Assembly: GCA_016763855.1 (NCBI GenBank)
Contig: JAESSY010000003.1
Location: 1 to 34,327, forward strand
Direction of reading: 5' to 3'
Source of the DNA: Pseudomonadales bacterium
Lineage (GTDB): Bacteria > Pseudomonadota > Gammaproteobacteria > Pseudomonadales > Azotimanducaceae
Length of the DNA: 34,327 bases
Position numbers and translations under genes: made by a program. The notes beneath the pieces were generated by a model. That model saw only the letters and a program-made list of their open reading frames with translations, searched no databases and was not told where the DNA came from. Numbering within the stretch: position 1 is the stretch's first letter; each line of letters opens with the position of its first letter. Shown here piece by piece: positions 7,465-17,071 of this stretch.

Positions 7465-7929
7465 ATGTTACTAGCAATTGGAATAGCATTGGTTCTTGTT
7501 CTGATAACGTTTTCCTTTCACTATCGAATATTGTTATGGATAGGATCCTCTTCATTCAAACTGAAATTTTTACCACAAACTCAAGTGTTAGGCATTGTCA
7601 TCGTTTTGTTTTTTGTTCATGTTGTTGAAATCGGTTTTTATGGAATAGCGTATTATGTTTCCGTCGAATGGTTGGGTCTAGGCAGCTTTAGCGGTGCTTT
7701 AACAAATGAGCCGATGAGTTATTTGTATTATTCTGGCGTTATTTTTACTTCGCTCGGGTTAGGTGACATTTACCCACAAGGGCATGTTCGGTTCATCACT
7801 GCAATTGAAACACTTAATGGTTTACTCCTCATAACATGGACTGCATCTTTCACATTTCTCGCGATGTCTCGCTTGTGGCACTGGAATGATGGGTGTTGTG
7901 GCACTGAGGACAAGGAAAATAAGCTATAG
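7465..7929 (+). CDS. Small two-helix-pore ion channel protein (Ion_trans_2-like)
   Basis: The 154-residue membrane protein has an N-terminal helix (about 2-23), a second helix (about 40-66), a re-entrant pore segment and a last helix (about 112-133). The pore reads YYSGVIFTSLGLGDIYP, aligning with the TxGYGDxxP filter of potassium channels but with Leu for Tyr. The last helix follows RFITAIETLNGLLLITW, typical of Ion_trans_2 proteins. There is no cytoplasmic RCK domain; the tail is short and Cys/His bearing (WHWNDGCCG). It likely forms a tetrameric cation channel. The next two genes follow closely. Confidence 0.8.
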   Translation: MLLAIGIALVLVLITFSFHYRILLWIGSSSFKLKFLPQTQVLGIVIVLFFVHVVEIGFYGIAYYVSVEWLGLGSFSGALTNEPMSYLYYSGVIFTSLGLGDIYPQGHVRFITAIETLNGLLLITWTASFTFLAMSRLWHWNDGCCGTEDKENKL

Positions 7930-7954
7930 AATGTTCGATAGAGAGGATAATGAT

Positions 7955-8227
7955 ATGAAAACCGATGTATTGGAAATTAATGTAATAAATGTCGCGTTCT
8001 CGACTGCCCTCAGTTTTGGAGTGCTATGGGTCATCTGTAGTGGCCTGGTTATGCTGATGCCAGACGCCATGATGTTACTGACAGGACACATGCTACATGT
8101 TAACTTACCGAGCGCAGCTTGGAGTCTTACTTTACCCGGCTTCTTCCTTGGATTATTCGGTTGGATGATCACGGCAGGTGTATTAGCCGGCATGATTGCG
8201 AAAGTCAATAACTGGCTAAGCAGATAA
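7955..8227 (+). CDS. Small two-helix membrane protein, DUF5676-like
   Basis: The 90-residue protein has helices at about 14-38 (FSTALSFGVLWVICSGLVML) and 59-82 (LPGFFLGLFGWMITAGVLAG) joined by a short loop. It resembles the DUF5676 family of small inner-membrane proteins of unknown role. The start at 7955 is chosen because GAGAGG (7941-7946) precedes it; the longer frame from 7886 would overlap the channel gene. It lies 25 bp after the channel stop, so co-transcription is likely. Confidence 0.65.
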   Translation: MKTDVLEINVINVAFSTALSFGVLWVICSGLVMLMPDAMMLLTGHMLHVNLPSAAWSLTLPGFFLGLFGWMITAGVLAGMIAKVNNWLSR

Positions 8228-8256
8228 TTAGATACAGAATATAATGATACGTAAAT

Positions 8257-8856
8257 ATGAAATATATTTTTAAAATTGTACTAGTCCAGATTGTATTGCT
8301 TTCGATTTCGTCCTGCGTATTCTCTATACGTGTTGTCGATGAGGTCATTGTTGATCCGGGTGATCTATCTAACGCAAAGACTTATTGTTGGGATGATGGT
8401 TCACTAGGCAATGTTGCACCCGGTGAGAAAAATTCATCAGAATTTAGCGCTACAATCCGGGATGAGATCGATTTGTCCCTGGCTGGATTCGGCTATCGTA
8501 AATCAGTACAGTGTCCAGCAGACATGACCGTTGCCCTCAGAGTGACTATAAAAGAAAATATTGCAGCCTATTCTTCTCTTCTAGCCGATTCTGACGATGA
8601 TGTCAGCTACTATGGTATTCAATGGCGTTTTAGCGGTGAAGAGAAAGCGGTCATCGTCGAAAAAGCGACGCCTCAAGAAGAAGTCACGTTTTATGACGAA
8701 GGTACACTCCACGTAGGGGCTTTCGACGCCAATCGAAAATTAAGTTGGCATGTTTCCGCATATAAAATCATCGATAAAACCCATACATCCGCTAGGCATA
8801 AAGAAGTATTGCGAAAAACTGTCCGTGCGATAATGCAAAAATTCCCTGTGAATTAG
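8257..8856 (+). CDS. DUF4136-like lipoprotein
   Basis: The 199-residue protein has a lipoprotein signal: basic N-terminus, hydrophobic core and lipobox LSISSC with Cys20. The mature part contains FSATIRDEIDLSLAGFGY, then a strand-rich region and GTLHVGAFDANRKLSWH, in the style of DUF4136 lipoproteins (a helix for a subunit-like repeat, then a GTL-D-KLxW motif near the end). It is expected in the outer or inner membrane facing the periplasm. Function of the family is unknown. It follows the DUF5676-like gene by 29 bp. Confidence 0.65.
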   Translation: MKYIFKIVLVQIVLLSISSCVFSIRVVDEVIVDPGDLSNAKTYCWDDGSLGNVAPGEKNSSEFSATIRDEIDLSLAGFGYRKSVQCPADMTVALRVTIKENIAAYSSLLADSDDDVSYYGIQWRFSGEEKAVIVEKATPQEEVTFYDEGTLHVGAFDANRKLSWHVSAYKIIDKTHTSARHKEVLRKTVRAIMQKFPVN

Positions 8857-9004
8857 TGAAGGTGTTGAAAATTTGAAAACGGATTGAAATAGAATTGGAA
8901 TTCCAATCGAACATCGTATTGTACGCATCGGGTGAACCTAGCACGCAGACAGTGTCGCCGGTTATTTCATATTACATTTCTTTGCATCTTCGGAAAATAC
9001 AGCT

Positions 9005-11026
9005 TTAGCGCACGCTAAATTTCGCTACAGACTGAAGCAAAGCCGAGGATAAGCTGCTCACTTTTATCGATACATCACTGGATTGCTGAGCAAACGACAG
9101 AGTTTCCTGGGCATTAGCGTCAACTTTATTAATTCTGCTAGTAACTTCATCTACTGCCTTACCTTGTTCTTCTGAAGCAGAGGCGATCTGGGCATTCATA
9201 TCACTAATAACAGAAACTGCCTCAGTAATCTTTCCAAGGGCATCACTTGCGCCAATGGCATTTTCAACGTTCTTTTGAGCACCCTTGTAGCCAATATCCA
9301 TTGCCACAACTGCTTCACTTGCATCAAGTTTCAAGCGCTCAAGCATCGCTCTAATTTCGCCGGTTGACTCCTGAGTTCGGGCCGCCAGCGTTCTTACTTC
9401 ATCTGCAACAACAGCAAAGCCGCGACCTTGTTCTCCCGCGCGTGCTGCTTCAATCGCGGCATTTAAAGCAAGTAAGTTTGTTTGTTCTGCGATCGCGCTA
9501 ATAGTTTCAGTTATTTCATCAACACCTCGCGTATTCTCTCCAAGGCGATTAATAACCTCGACCGCTTTCTCTATATTTTCGGCTAGCTCATGGGTACTGG
9601 TTCTGTTGTCCATGACAATTAGTTTACCTTGAATCGCCTGCGTATCTGCGCTCTCGGCGGCTGCCGCTGCTTCACCAGCACTGGTCGCTATTTCTTCTAT
9701 AGTTGCACCTATTTCATTTAATGCAGTGGCTATCGATTCGACATCTCCAAGCTGCCTATTCATACCGTCAGAGGTGCTATCGGCGGCAGTTCTTGCCTCG
9801 GATACTGCTTTCTCCAGCTGCAATGCGCCATCACCAACATCTTCGATAAGCATACGCAAATTTTGGCTCATATGATTTATACTCTCACTGAGCACTGTGA
9901 GTTCATCATTGCCTCTGGTCTCAAGATCCGATCCAGTAAGATTCCCATCAGCCACTTCAACTGTTCTCGTTACCACCCGCTTCAGTGAATTAGTCAGCAA
10001 ATTTTTAAGGTACATTGCTACAAAAATACCGATGCCTATGGCAATAAGAGAACCAATAATCAACATCGAACGCATTTCCTCAAACAATTCATCCAACAAT
10101 ATTTCATCAGTGAGAAACAAGCGATCTTGGGACTTCCGCATTTCATTCAGAAGGCTCAATATTTTGGCCGCTTTGGGTGCTGCTTTGGTATCTAACCAAT
10201 AATTAGCGAGATTCCATTGTTCAGAACTACGAGAATCAAACATTACTCCCGGAAGGAGTGCAAATTCTTCTCGTGCACTTTTATAAGTCTCCCACTCAGT
10301 GCGCTGCGGCGCATTCAGCATGATTTGAATTTCATCAATAGCTGACAGCCTTTTTTCGTTTATATCCCAATTGCGTTCGAAGTTATCCCTAAAGTCTGTA
10401 TCTCCTGAGAGTAAATAGGCCCTGATATCAGCCAAACTGGATGCTAAAGAACCCCTACTATCTGCAAGTAGTTTCAATAATGTCTTCCTTTCACTGGTTG
10501 CAGGTAGGATATTTTCTTCATCGATCATCATGGTTAGCTGTTTCAACATGACCGTAGCCCGAGGGGCAGCTTCTGAAAACAGGATATCTACAGAAGGAAT
10601 ATTTTGCGTCTTATGAGCAATATCTTCTATCTCTTGTTGAGCTACGCGAAAAGCTGATAGCAGGTCTTCAATCTCCTTAAGTCGTTTTATATTATTAGCG
10701 TCAGTCCAGCTTTTAGAGTACCCATGCATTTTTTCTACGGTAGAGTCTATATCTTCCCAAGCACGAGCGCGCTGATCTCGAAACAATTCTCCTTTGACCG
10801 AATCCCCGCCAAGAATCATATAGCCTCGCAAGCTCGCCAACGAAAGGTTCAAGCTATTTTCCATTTCAGTGCCTGCTCGCACTGTAGGAAACTGCAGATG
10901 TGCCATCCTCTCCTGAGTCTCATAGATTACACTCGTCTGATAAACAGTATAACTGCTTACCAGAACCAGTAGAGCCAAGACAATGCTAAAGCCTAAAAGT
11001 AGCTTGTTTCCGATCGTTAACGCCAA
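9005..11026 (-). CDS. Methyl-accepting chemotaxis protein
   Basis: The 673-residue receptor has a membrane helix at about 8-28, a long all-helical periplasmic domain of about 280 residues, a second helix near 315-335 ([17 protein letters not shown]), a HAMP domain and a signalling coiled coil. The conserved hairpin tip reads [20 protein letters not shown] followed by [13 protein letters not shown]. The size of the sensor fits helical-bundle types (HBM or double four-helix). There is no C-terminal NWETF-type pentapeptide. AGAGGA precedes the ATG. It stands alone, with no chemotaxis genes in the window; the ligand is unknown. Confidence 0.95.
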   Translation of the reverse strand: MALTIGNKLLLGFSIVLALLVLVSSYTVYQTSVIYETQERMAHLQFPTVRAGTEMENSLNLSLASLRGYMILGGDSVKGELFRDQRARAWEDIDSTVEKMHGYSKSWTDANNIKRLKEIEDLLSAFRVAQQEIEDIAHKTQNIPSVDILFSEAAPRATVMLKQLTMMIDEENILPATSERKTLLKLLADSRGSLASSLADIRAYLLSGDTDFRDNFERNWDINEKRLSAIDEIQIMLNAPQRTEWETYKSAREEFALLPGVMFDSRSSEQWNLANYWLDTKAAPKAAKILSLLNEMRKSQDRLFLTDEILLDELFEEMRSMLIIGSLIAIGIGIFVAMYLKNLLTNSLKRVVTRTVEVADGNLTGSDLETRGNDELTVLSESINHMSQNLRMLIEDVGDGALQLEKAVSEARTAADSTSDGMNRQLGDVESIATALNEIGATIEEIATSAGEAAAAAESADTQAIQGKLIVMDNRTSTHELAENIEKAVEVINRLGENTRGVDEITETISAIAEQTNLLALNAAIEAARAGEQGRGFAVVADEVRTLAARTQESTGEIRAMLERLKLDASEAVVAMDIGYKGAQKNVENAIGASDALGKITEAVSVISDMNAQIASASEEQGKAVDEVTSRINKVDANAQETLSFAQQSSDVSIKVSSLSSALLQSVAKFSVR

Positions 11027-11159
11027 TGCTAATCCTCTTTAAAATTTTTTAGAGAAAGTTATTCTCATACGGTTAAAAGGCTAGCTTAAGGTATCTGTAT
11101 CGTCAAACCTGAGCTTTCAGGTTCCCCAGACTTCCATGTAGGCCCATTAATACAATCAT

Positions 11160-11226
11160 CTAGTTACAGGAATTAAAATTAAGCTGGAACTGCTTAGGTG
11201 GGTCAATATTGGATGCCTGCTTACAA
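11160..11226 (-). repeat. 67-bp dispersed repeat, copy A (probable IS21-family end)
   Basis: The stretch matches 25722-25787 in most positions (shared blocks ACAGGAATTAAAATTAAGC and TAGGTGGGTCAAT, then TGCTTACA-like ends). Read on the minus strand it begins TGTAAGCAGGC and contains TTGACCCACC, the TG start and inner TTGACCC repeats seen at IS21-family ends. It abuts the stop codon of the glycerophosphodiesterase remnant. No IS21 genes are present. Confidence 0.55.
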
Positions 11227-11227
11227 C

Positions 11228-11677
11228 TCAGTTGCTCCGAATCTGCAACAGTAACTCTGGCCTGTCTGTCATGAGACCATCGACACCCATATCCATTAAC
11301 AATCTCATGTCAGATTCGTTATTTATAGTCCAATAATGTAGAAAGAGCCCCGCATTTTTTGCTACCCTTACAAAGCGAGGTGTTGCTAAATTGATACCGC
11401 CGCTCTGCATTGGTATTGCGAAACCGTTAAGTTTGTAGGGATTGAGTTTTTCTAAATACATCAAGTGTAAAATGTAAAATAGTCGAATCTCGCTTTCAGC
11501 GCCGTAGGTTTGTGCTCTTGGTTCAGCTTCACGAACAGCTTGTAATGTCTCTTGATAAAATGATGCTATAACGACTTGTTTCCATCGGTCATATTCAGAA
11601 ATTTTGAGCAATAATATCAACCTGACACTGTTGGAATGACGAAGTTTTAGAAATGGGCGCCAAAATGTTAACAGCAC
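11228..11677 (-). pseudogene. Glycerophosphodiester phosphodiesterase, C-terminal remnant
   Basis: From about residue 27 the frame reads as the second half of a GDPD TIM barrel: EYDRWKQVVIASFYQETLQA, GINLATPRFVRVAKNAG, HYWTINNESDMRLLMDMGVD and GLMTDRPELL. The first half with the catalytic HRG and ExD residues is absent, so the product cannot hydrolyse glycerophosphodiesters. Just upstream a separate 61-codon frame (11668-11853) encodes a hydrophobic helix (ALTLFLLLYCGFSSGYSL). It could be the old N-terminal anchor of the same gene after an internal deletion, but I cannot prove that. Confidence 0.7.
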
Positions 11678-11971
11678 TGTGTGTCGATAACAGGCCTATG
11701 CAAATAAGACCAAATATTTTTATATACTTCATTAACATGTTTTCCAAGTGCTGATGCCAGCAGCCTTAATCGCCTAACACATAATGAATAGCCACTGGAA
11801 AACCCGCAATATAATAACAGAAATAATGTCAAAGCCATCCTGTCAACTCCCATGTAACTTTGATCTACATTGGTTGAGGTTGAACCGGAAAATGGTTGTT
11901 AACCTAGCTCACCCCGTAATTCTCGCTTCAAATGTGTTAGATTACACAGCAGTTTTGTGACCTGAGTCCCT

Positions 11972-14230
11972 ATGTCGTTCCTGTTAGAATTTATCTCAGA
12001 GTTAAGACGCCGCGCGGTGATCAAATTTGCAGCAATTTATGCCGCCTTAGCTTGGGTTGTTTTGCAATTTATCGATCTGGTGTTTCCTCGCCTTGGCTTT
12101 CCTGATTGGACTATCACGTTTGTGTTGTTGATTGCCGCGATCGGATTTCCCTTTGGCCTTATATTTGCTTGGATATTCGAAAGAACTCCTGACGGTCTCA
12201 AGATAACAGCCCCGCTGAACAATCCAGAAAAAGAGACGCTGAAAAGCAGTGGTAAAATGGGTGATGTAGCGGTGGTATCTGTGCTCACCGTTCTGGTGGG
12301 TTTACTGTATCTGAATCAGTTCCTGGATATCGATGAACCAGATGTTGCAACCGTGGACATTGTGGCGACGACATCATCGGAAGTGGATGCTCAAGCCGAT
12401 GTGATGGATTCGCCCTCTATCGCAGTCTTGCCCTTCACTAATCTGAGTGCCTTGCAGGAGAATGCCTATTTTGCAGCAGGTATTCATGAAGACGTGCTGA
12501 CCCAGCTAAGTCGGATAGAGGGTCTCAAGGTCATATCGAGAACGTCCATGATGCGTTATGCGGGGGATACCCAGAAAAGCATTCGTGAAATTGCACAGGA
12601 ACTCGATGTCAATCATGTGCTTGAAGGTAGCGTGCGCAGGGCAGGCGATCAGGTCCGCATTACTTTCCAGTTGATTGAGGCCGCCACCGACAAACATATC
12701 TGGGCGCAAAATTACGACCGGTCTCTGGAAAATATATTTGCCGTTCAGACGGAAGTTGCTAGTGCAGTCGCATTGCAACTACAGGGTAAATTGTCGTTTC
12801 ACCCCGGGCAGGTGGTTGTTGCAGGGCCGTCGACCAGTGCCGCAATTTATGACCAATATCTAAAGGCAAGGGAGCTTTCGGATTTTTGGCGCGATCCGAA
12901 AGCCGCTGTACTTATGCTGCGTCAGGTTATAGATGATGATCCGGGATTTTCTGAAGCATACGCTACGCTGGCAAAAGCACTGATGGGTACGAGAGAAACA
13001 GGTGCGCAATGGGCAGATATTCGCGAAGAAGTGTTTCGCTCTGCTCGCCGGGCTGTTGAATTAACCCCCCTGCTTGATCATGGGCATAGGCAACTGGGTT
13101 ACGCCTACACTCTCGATAATCGCTATGAAGATGCGCAAACCAGTTTTTTAACGGCGTTATCACTGAACCCCAATAATGCTGAAACCTATCAAGGCTTGGC
13201 AAAAGTTAAGCGTGACCAAGGGCTACACGCCGAATCAATTTTGTATCTGGAAAAGTCGCTGGAATTTGACCCATTGAACGCTAAGACCCTTACTGATCTT
13301 GGGTTTTCGATCGCTAATATAGACCCTGAACGAGCCTTGCCCTTATTAGAAAAGGCGCGGGATTTAAATCCTGAGATGCCGCAAATCTATGCTGTCATCG
13401 GCAATGTAGCGCTTGCGACGGGTGGATTGGAAAAATTCTATGACAATTGGCGACTCGCCATAGACGTCGGCAAAATGGAGCAACTGTTTCCGTTAAATAT
13501 TATGAGTTTTTTCCTGGGTTCTATCGGCGGCGGTGACCTAGCAAATCGTTACCTTGATGAAATGAAAGCGATTTCACCGAAGCACTCCCTGACTTATGCT
13601 TCACTTTTATTGAACGATCTTGCCACGAGTCAACTGAAAGATCGTTATTCCAAGAAACATTTGGCGCTGTGTCAGGCGTGGGTCGAACATGATTCAGACA
13701 GTATATTGGCGCGACGTTATCTCGCTGATGCGCTGCGAGCGCAGGCATATAGGGCTAAACAGGATGAAAACTTAAAACTCGCCGCCGAGTTGAATCAGCA
13801 AGCGAATGAACAATATGAAATGGCTCTGGAAGGGTTTCGCAGACCAGACGGTACATACAGCTACGCTAACCCGATGGGTTTTGGTGTAATACACTTTGGG
13901 CTGAATCTGCTGGAGACGGGCGATGCCGTCAGGGGAAGGTTAATCCTTGATGGTGCTTTGACGCAAATTGAAGCAGACCCTGTTTTCCCGTTTCTACACA
14001 TCCATCGATTCGCGGTTTATGCGTCGCTTGCAAAAGATGAGGCTGCCCTAGACGCGCTAGAAGATGGATACAAAAACGGGCTTTATTCTGCCTGGGTTGT
14101 TGAGAGCTATGTTGATAGGTGGTTTCCCCGTTTTGTAAAGAATGTACGATATCAACGGATCATGCATCAGATCGAAGCACGTAATGCCAAAGCGTTGGTT
14201 TATATTCGGCTTCGCGAGTCTTTGATCTGA
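11972..14230 (+). CDS. Membrane protein with TolB/FlgO-like N-terminal domain and TPR repeats
   Basis: The 752-residue protein starts MSFLLEFISELRRRAVIKFA, the cytoplasmic lead-in of a large family of TPR proteins. Membrane helices lie at about 17-38, 48-68 and 95-113. Residues about 145-275 form a TolB-like domain (IAVLPFTNLS, FAAGIHEDVLTQLSRI, VLEGSVRRAGDQVRITFQL). From about 310 TPR units follow, with recognisable pairs around LDHGHRQLGYAYTLDNRYED and PNNAETYQGLAKVKRDQG. Relatives are often annotated as adenylate cyclase-like, but no cyclase domain is present here. Role unknown, probably protein-protein interaction at the membrane. It is a single gene. Confidence 0.85.
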   Translation: MSFLLEFISELRRRAVIKFAAIYAALAWVVLQFIDLVFPRLGFPDWTITFVLLIAAIGFPFGLIFAWIFERTPDGLKITAPLNNPEKETLKSSGKMGDVAVVSVLTVLVGLLYLNQFLDIDEPDVATVDIVATTSSEVDAQADVMDSPSIAVLPFTNLSALQENAYFAAGIHEDVLTQLSRIEGLKVISRTSMMRYAGDTQKSIREIAQELDVNHVLEGSVRRAGDQVRITFQLIEAATDKHIWAQNYDRSLENIFAVQTEVASAVALQLQGKLSFHPGQVVVAGPSTSAAIYDQYLKARELSDFWRDPKAAVLMLRQVIDDDPGFSEAYATLAKALMGTRETGAQWADIREEVFRSARRAVELTPLLDHGHRQLGYAYTLDNRYEDAQTSFLTALSLNPNNAETYQGLAKVKRDQGLHAESILYLEKSLEFDPLNAKTLTDLGFSIANIDPERALPLLEKARDLNPEMPQIYAVIGNVALATGGLEKFYDNWRLAIDVGKMEQLFPLNIMSFFLGSIGGGDLANRYLDEMKAISPKHSLTYASLLLNDLATSQLKDRYSKKHLALCQAWVEHDSDSILARRYLADALRAQAYRAKQDENLKLAAELNQQANEQYEMALEGFRRPDGTYSYANPMGFGVIHFGLNLLETGDAVRGRLILDGALTQIEADPVFPFLHIHRFAVYASLAKDEAALDALEDGYKNGLYSAWVVESYVDRWFPRFVKNVRYQRIMHQIEARNAKALVYIRLRESLI

Positions 14231-14429
14231 TCAGTCGTACCTTAAACCTAAATTAGTGAAGATAAACTAACAAGACAGCCAAGTCTTCAACAAATCAATG
14301 GTGCTTAAAAAGATAGATAGACAAAAAAGCTCATGGGTACTGACAAGTTAAATGACGATCAACGATAATCCCACGCAGCAATAAAAGTTGTGTACAATTC
14401 CCCGTTAAACCTCAAATTAAGGCAAACCC

Positions 14430-16325
14430 GTGAAGCAAAGCTTGTTTATTAAAGCCATCGTAATTTTATGTGTTATCTATTCGGCACAGATATTCGCTAA
14501 ACCTGATACTCAAAATCGAGATGAAATCCCTGGCCATTTCAAATGGGATTTCTCTCCAATCTACGCTTCCTGGGATGAATGGGAAGTTGGGATGCAGGAG
14601 ATGAGTACTAAGGCTGATGAATTTGTAAAGTTGAAAGGTACTTTGAAAAAAGGACCAAAAGCGATTCTCAAAGCCTATCAGCTTTTTGATGATATTGGAC
14701 GAATACAGTATCTCATATACCGTTACCCGCAATTGCAGCGTGATGTAGACTTAAGAAACCAGTCCGTCTCTGGGCGCTTTCAACAAGTTCAGGCAGCCTT
14801 TGCCAAGTTCAACACAGCAACTGCCTGGTTTACGCCAGAACTATTATCGATTTCTGAGAAAAAAATGCATCGGTGGTTGAAGAAAAATCCTGAACTTGCA
14901 CCCTATCGATACCCCATCGAAGAAGCCTACCGACAGAAGGAGCATGTATTGGATGAAGGGGGAGAAAAGTTACTCTCTTATTCAAGTCAGTTTACGGGTA
15001 CGCCAAGATCCATTTATCAAGAACTATCAACTTCAGATATTCAGTTTCCTGAAGTGACATTGAGTAATGGTGAAACACTGAAGATGACCAGTGGTGCTTA
15101 TCGTCGAACACTGGAGACTGCAAGGGGACAGAAAGATAGAAAAGCTGCCTTTGAGGCACATTATGGAACCTATGCAGCAACGAAAAATACCTACGCTGCG
15201 ATTTATAATAGTGTTCTGCAACGAGATTGGTTTTCAGCCCAGGCTCGTGATTACCCAACAACATTAGCTGCAGCTCTTGATCGAGATTCAGTACCTGTAG
15301 ATGTCTACAAAAATTTGATCAAAACAGTTCGTGAAGGAACAGGGCCTTTAAAGCGCTACCATGCCATTCGTCAAAAAATTCTAAAATTGGATGAGTATCA
15401 TCGCTACGATGGTTCTGTTCCTCTAGTAGAAACAGATGCTGACTATCCCTACGAGAAGGCTCGCGAGATGGTAGTTTCTTCAGCTGGCGCACTGGGAGAA
15501 GACTATCAGAAGCATTTGAAGCAGTTTCTTGAAAGCCAAGCCGTTGATGTATATGAGACAGAAGGTAAGAGGTCGGGCGCTTATGTAGCCGGTGTATATG
15601 GTGTAGGTCCCTATATGCTTTTGAACTACAACGACACCCTTGATGCGGTTTTTACACTTGCCCATGAGTCTGGCCATGCCATGCATACAAGATTATCTTA
15701 TGATAACCAACCCTTTGTTACCGCGTCCTACACAATATTTGTCGCTGAGGTAGCCTCTACAATCAATGAAAGGTTTTTGTTGGAGATGCTACTGAGTGAA
15801 ACTAATGATCCAAAGGAAAGGTTTTTGTTACTTCAAAAGGCTATCGAAAATATTGCGGGTACTTTTTATGCTCAAGTTAGTTTCGCTGATTATGAGCTAC
15901 AAGCGCATGAAGCGGTTGAAGCCGGCAAACCGATAACTGCTGAGACGCTCTCAACAATCTATCGGGATGTTGCTGATGCATATCAAGGTGAAAATGTAGC
16001 GAAAGATGAGCTTTACGACTATGTATGGGCAAGAATTCCACACTTCTATAATTCCCCCTATTATGTCTACAAATATGCGACGTGCTTTGCGTCGTCTGCG
16101 GCACTATATGATGGAATGACAACCGGCACTGAAGAAGAAAAAGCCGAGGCAAAAGAACGTTATCTTACTTTGCTGAAGAGCGGCGGCAATGATCAGCCTA
16201 TGGAGCAGTTGAAAAAAGCGGGCGTCGATCTGTCAAAGCCGGCTGCCATTCAGGCTGTGATTCAACAAATGGATGATTTGGTTTCGAGATTAGAATTAGA
16301 AGCAGATAAGATTATGGGGGATTGA
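14430..16325 (+). CDS. pepF: Oligoendopeptidase F (M3B family), exported form
   Basis: The 631-residue zinc peptidase has the HExxH site in TLAHESGHAMHTRLS (zinc ligands His412 and His416, catalytic Glu413) and a third ligand in FVAEVAST (Glu440). Downstream HFYNSPYYVYKYATC is the substrate-binding segment typical of M3B enzymes. Unlike cytoplasmic PepF, it has an N-terminal signal (MKQSLFIKAIVILCVIYSAQ), so it should act on peptides in the periplasm or outside. The start is GTG at 14430 with AAGG upstream; TACAAT at 14393-14398 may be a -10 box. Confidence 0.9.
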   Translation: MKQSLFIKAIVILCVIYSAQIFAKPDTQNRDEIPGHFKWDFSPIYASWDEWEVGMQEMSTKADEFVKLKGTLKKGPKAILKAYQLFDDIGRIQYLIYRYPQLQRDVDLRNQSVSGRFQQVQAAFAKFNTATAWFTPELLSISEKKMHRWLKKNPELAPYRYPIEEAYRQKEHVLDEGGEKLLSYSSQFTGTPRSIYQELSTSDIQFPEVTLSNGETLKMTSGAYRRTLETARGQKDRKAAFEAHYGTYAATKNTYAAIYNSVLQRDWFSAQARDYPTTLAAALDRDSVPVDVYKNLIKTVREGTGPLKRYHAIRQKILKLDEYHRYDGSVPLVETDADYPYEKAREMVVSSAGALGEDYQKHLKQFLESQAVDVYETEGKRSGAYVAGVYGVGPYMLLNYNDTLDAVFTLAHESGHAMHTRLSYDNQPFVTASYTIFVAEVASTINERFLLEMLLSETNDPKERFLLLQKAIENIAGTFYAQVSFADYELQAHEAVEAGKPITAETLSTIYRDVADAYQGENVAKDELYDYVWARIPHFYNSPYYVYKYATCFASSAALYDGMTTGTEEEKAEAKERYLTLLKSGGNDQPMEQLKKAGVDLSKPAAIQAVIQQMDDLVSRLELEADKIMGD

Positions 16326-16374
16326 TGATAAATGTGGGTTCTGGGGGCGAACAGTTTGTCAGAGAACAAGTCGT

Positions 16375-16402
16375 TGAGTTCGTGAAAAACCACCCCTACA
16401 AT
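16375..16402 (+). promoter_or_regulatory. Candidate sigma-70 promoter of the aromatic-catabolism cluster
   Basis: TTGAGT (16375-16380), a 16-bp spacer and TACAAT (16397-16402) match the consensus at most positions. The predicted start of transcription falls just before the inverted repeat at 16414-16443. Confidence 0.5.
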
Positions 16403-16413
16403 CTATGAAACCA

Positions 16414-16443
16414 ATCGAAACGATTTGAATCTTTTGTTTCGAT
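16414..16443. promoter_or_regulatory. Inverted repeat, candidate TetR operator
   Basis: ATCGAAAC (16414-16421) and GTTTCGAT (16436-16443) are perfect inverted copies 14 bp apart. A shorter dyad AATCG-AAA-CGATT (16413-16425) overlaps the first arm. The site lies between the promoter and the ribosome site of the VOC gene, the right place for repression by the TetR protein encoded as the second gene. Confidence 0.5.
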
Positions 16444-16481
16444 GGATTAATCTCATTTCAACCCAAACTGGAGGAACCGAC

Positions 16482-17057
16482 ATGACTGTCGACGAAAATC
16501 TCATCACACCGTCCTTCTTTGCCCATGCTGTATTGAAGACCAGCCGATTTGAGGAAATGGTCCATCACTGGACGACAATTCTGAACGCCAACATCGCTCA
16601 TCAAGATGCAATGTTCTGCTTCATGACCTTTGACGATGAGCACCATCGATTGGCCATTGTCGGTATTCCCAGCTTAAAAGATTCAGACGGGCAGACCGCA
16701 GGTCTAGACCATCTCGCGTACACCTATGCGTCCATTGACGATCTCATTGGGACTTATGATCGCTTGAAAGAATCGGGCATCCTTCCGGTCTGGTGCGTCA
16801 ATCATGGACCCACCTTGTCACTCTATTACAAAGACCCGGATGGCAACAAAGCCGAATTTCAGATCGACCTATTCTCATCATCCAAGGAAGCAAATGACTT
16901 CCTAAAGTCAGATGCTTTTGGCGAAAACCCGGTTGGCATCAAATTCGACCCGGAGGAAATGTTCGCCCGTTATAAATCTGGAGAGCCGCTGGAGGAATTG
17001 ACCGTTCGTCGCCGACTTAAAGAAGGCGAGTCTTTTTTCGATCACCTCGACGCCTGA
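16482..17057 (+). CDS. VOC-family protein, extradiol-dioxygenase-like
   Basis: The 191-residue protein has one vicinal-oxygen-chelate unit. Metal-ligand candidates are His in FFAHAVLKT, His in LDHLAYTY and Glu in NKAEFQID; this resembles the catalytic half of biphenyl-diol or catechol 2,3-type dioxygenases. A short helical tail (EEMFARYKSGEPLEE) follows. The ATG at 16482 is chosen because GGAGG (16470-16474) precedes it; a longer frame to 16425 would run through the leader. As first gene of the cluster it may cleave the ring after hydroxylation, or act as another VOC enzyme. Confidence 0.8.
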   Translation: MTVDENLITPSFFAHAVLKTSRFEEMVHHWTTILNANIAHQDAMFCFMTFDDEHHRLAIVGIPSLKDSDGQTAGLDHLAYTYASIDDLIGTYDRLKESGILPVWCVNHGPTLSLYYKDPDGNKAEFQIDLFSSSKEANDFLKSDAFGENPVGIKFDPEEMFARYKSGEPLEELTVRRRLKEGESFFDHLDA

Positions 17058-17071
17058 TCGGGAACCCTATA

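Noticed and set aside
11972-14230. Adenylate cyclase for the TolB/TPR protein
   Set aside because: Relatives often carry that name, but no class III cyclase domain is present in this sequence.
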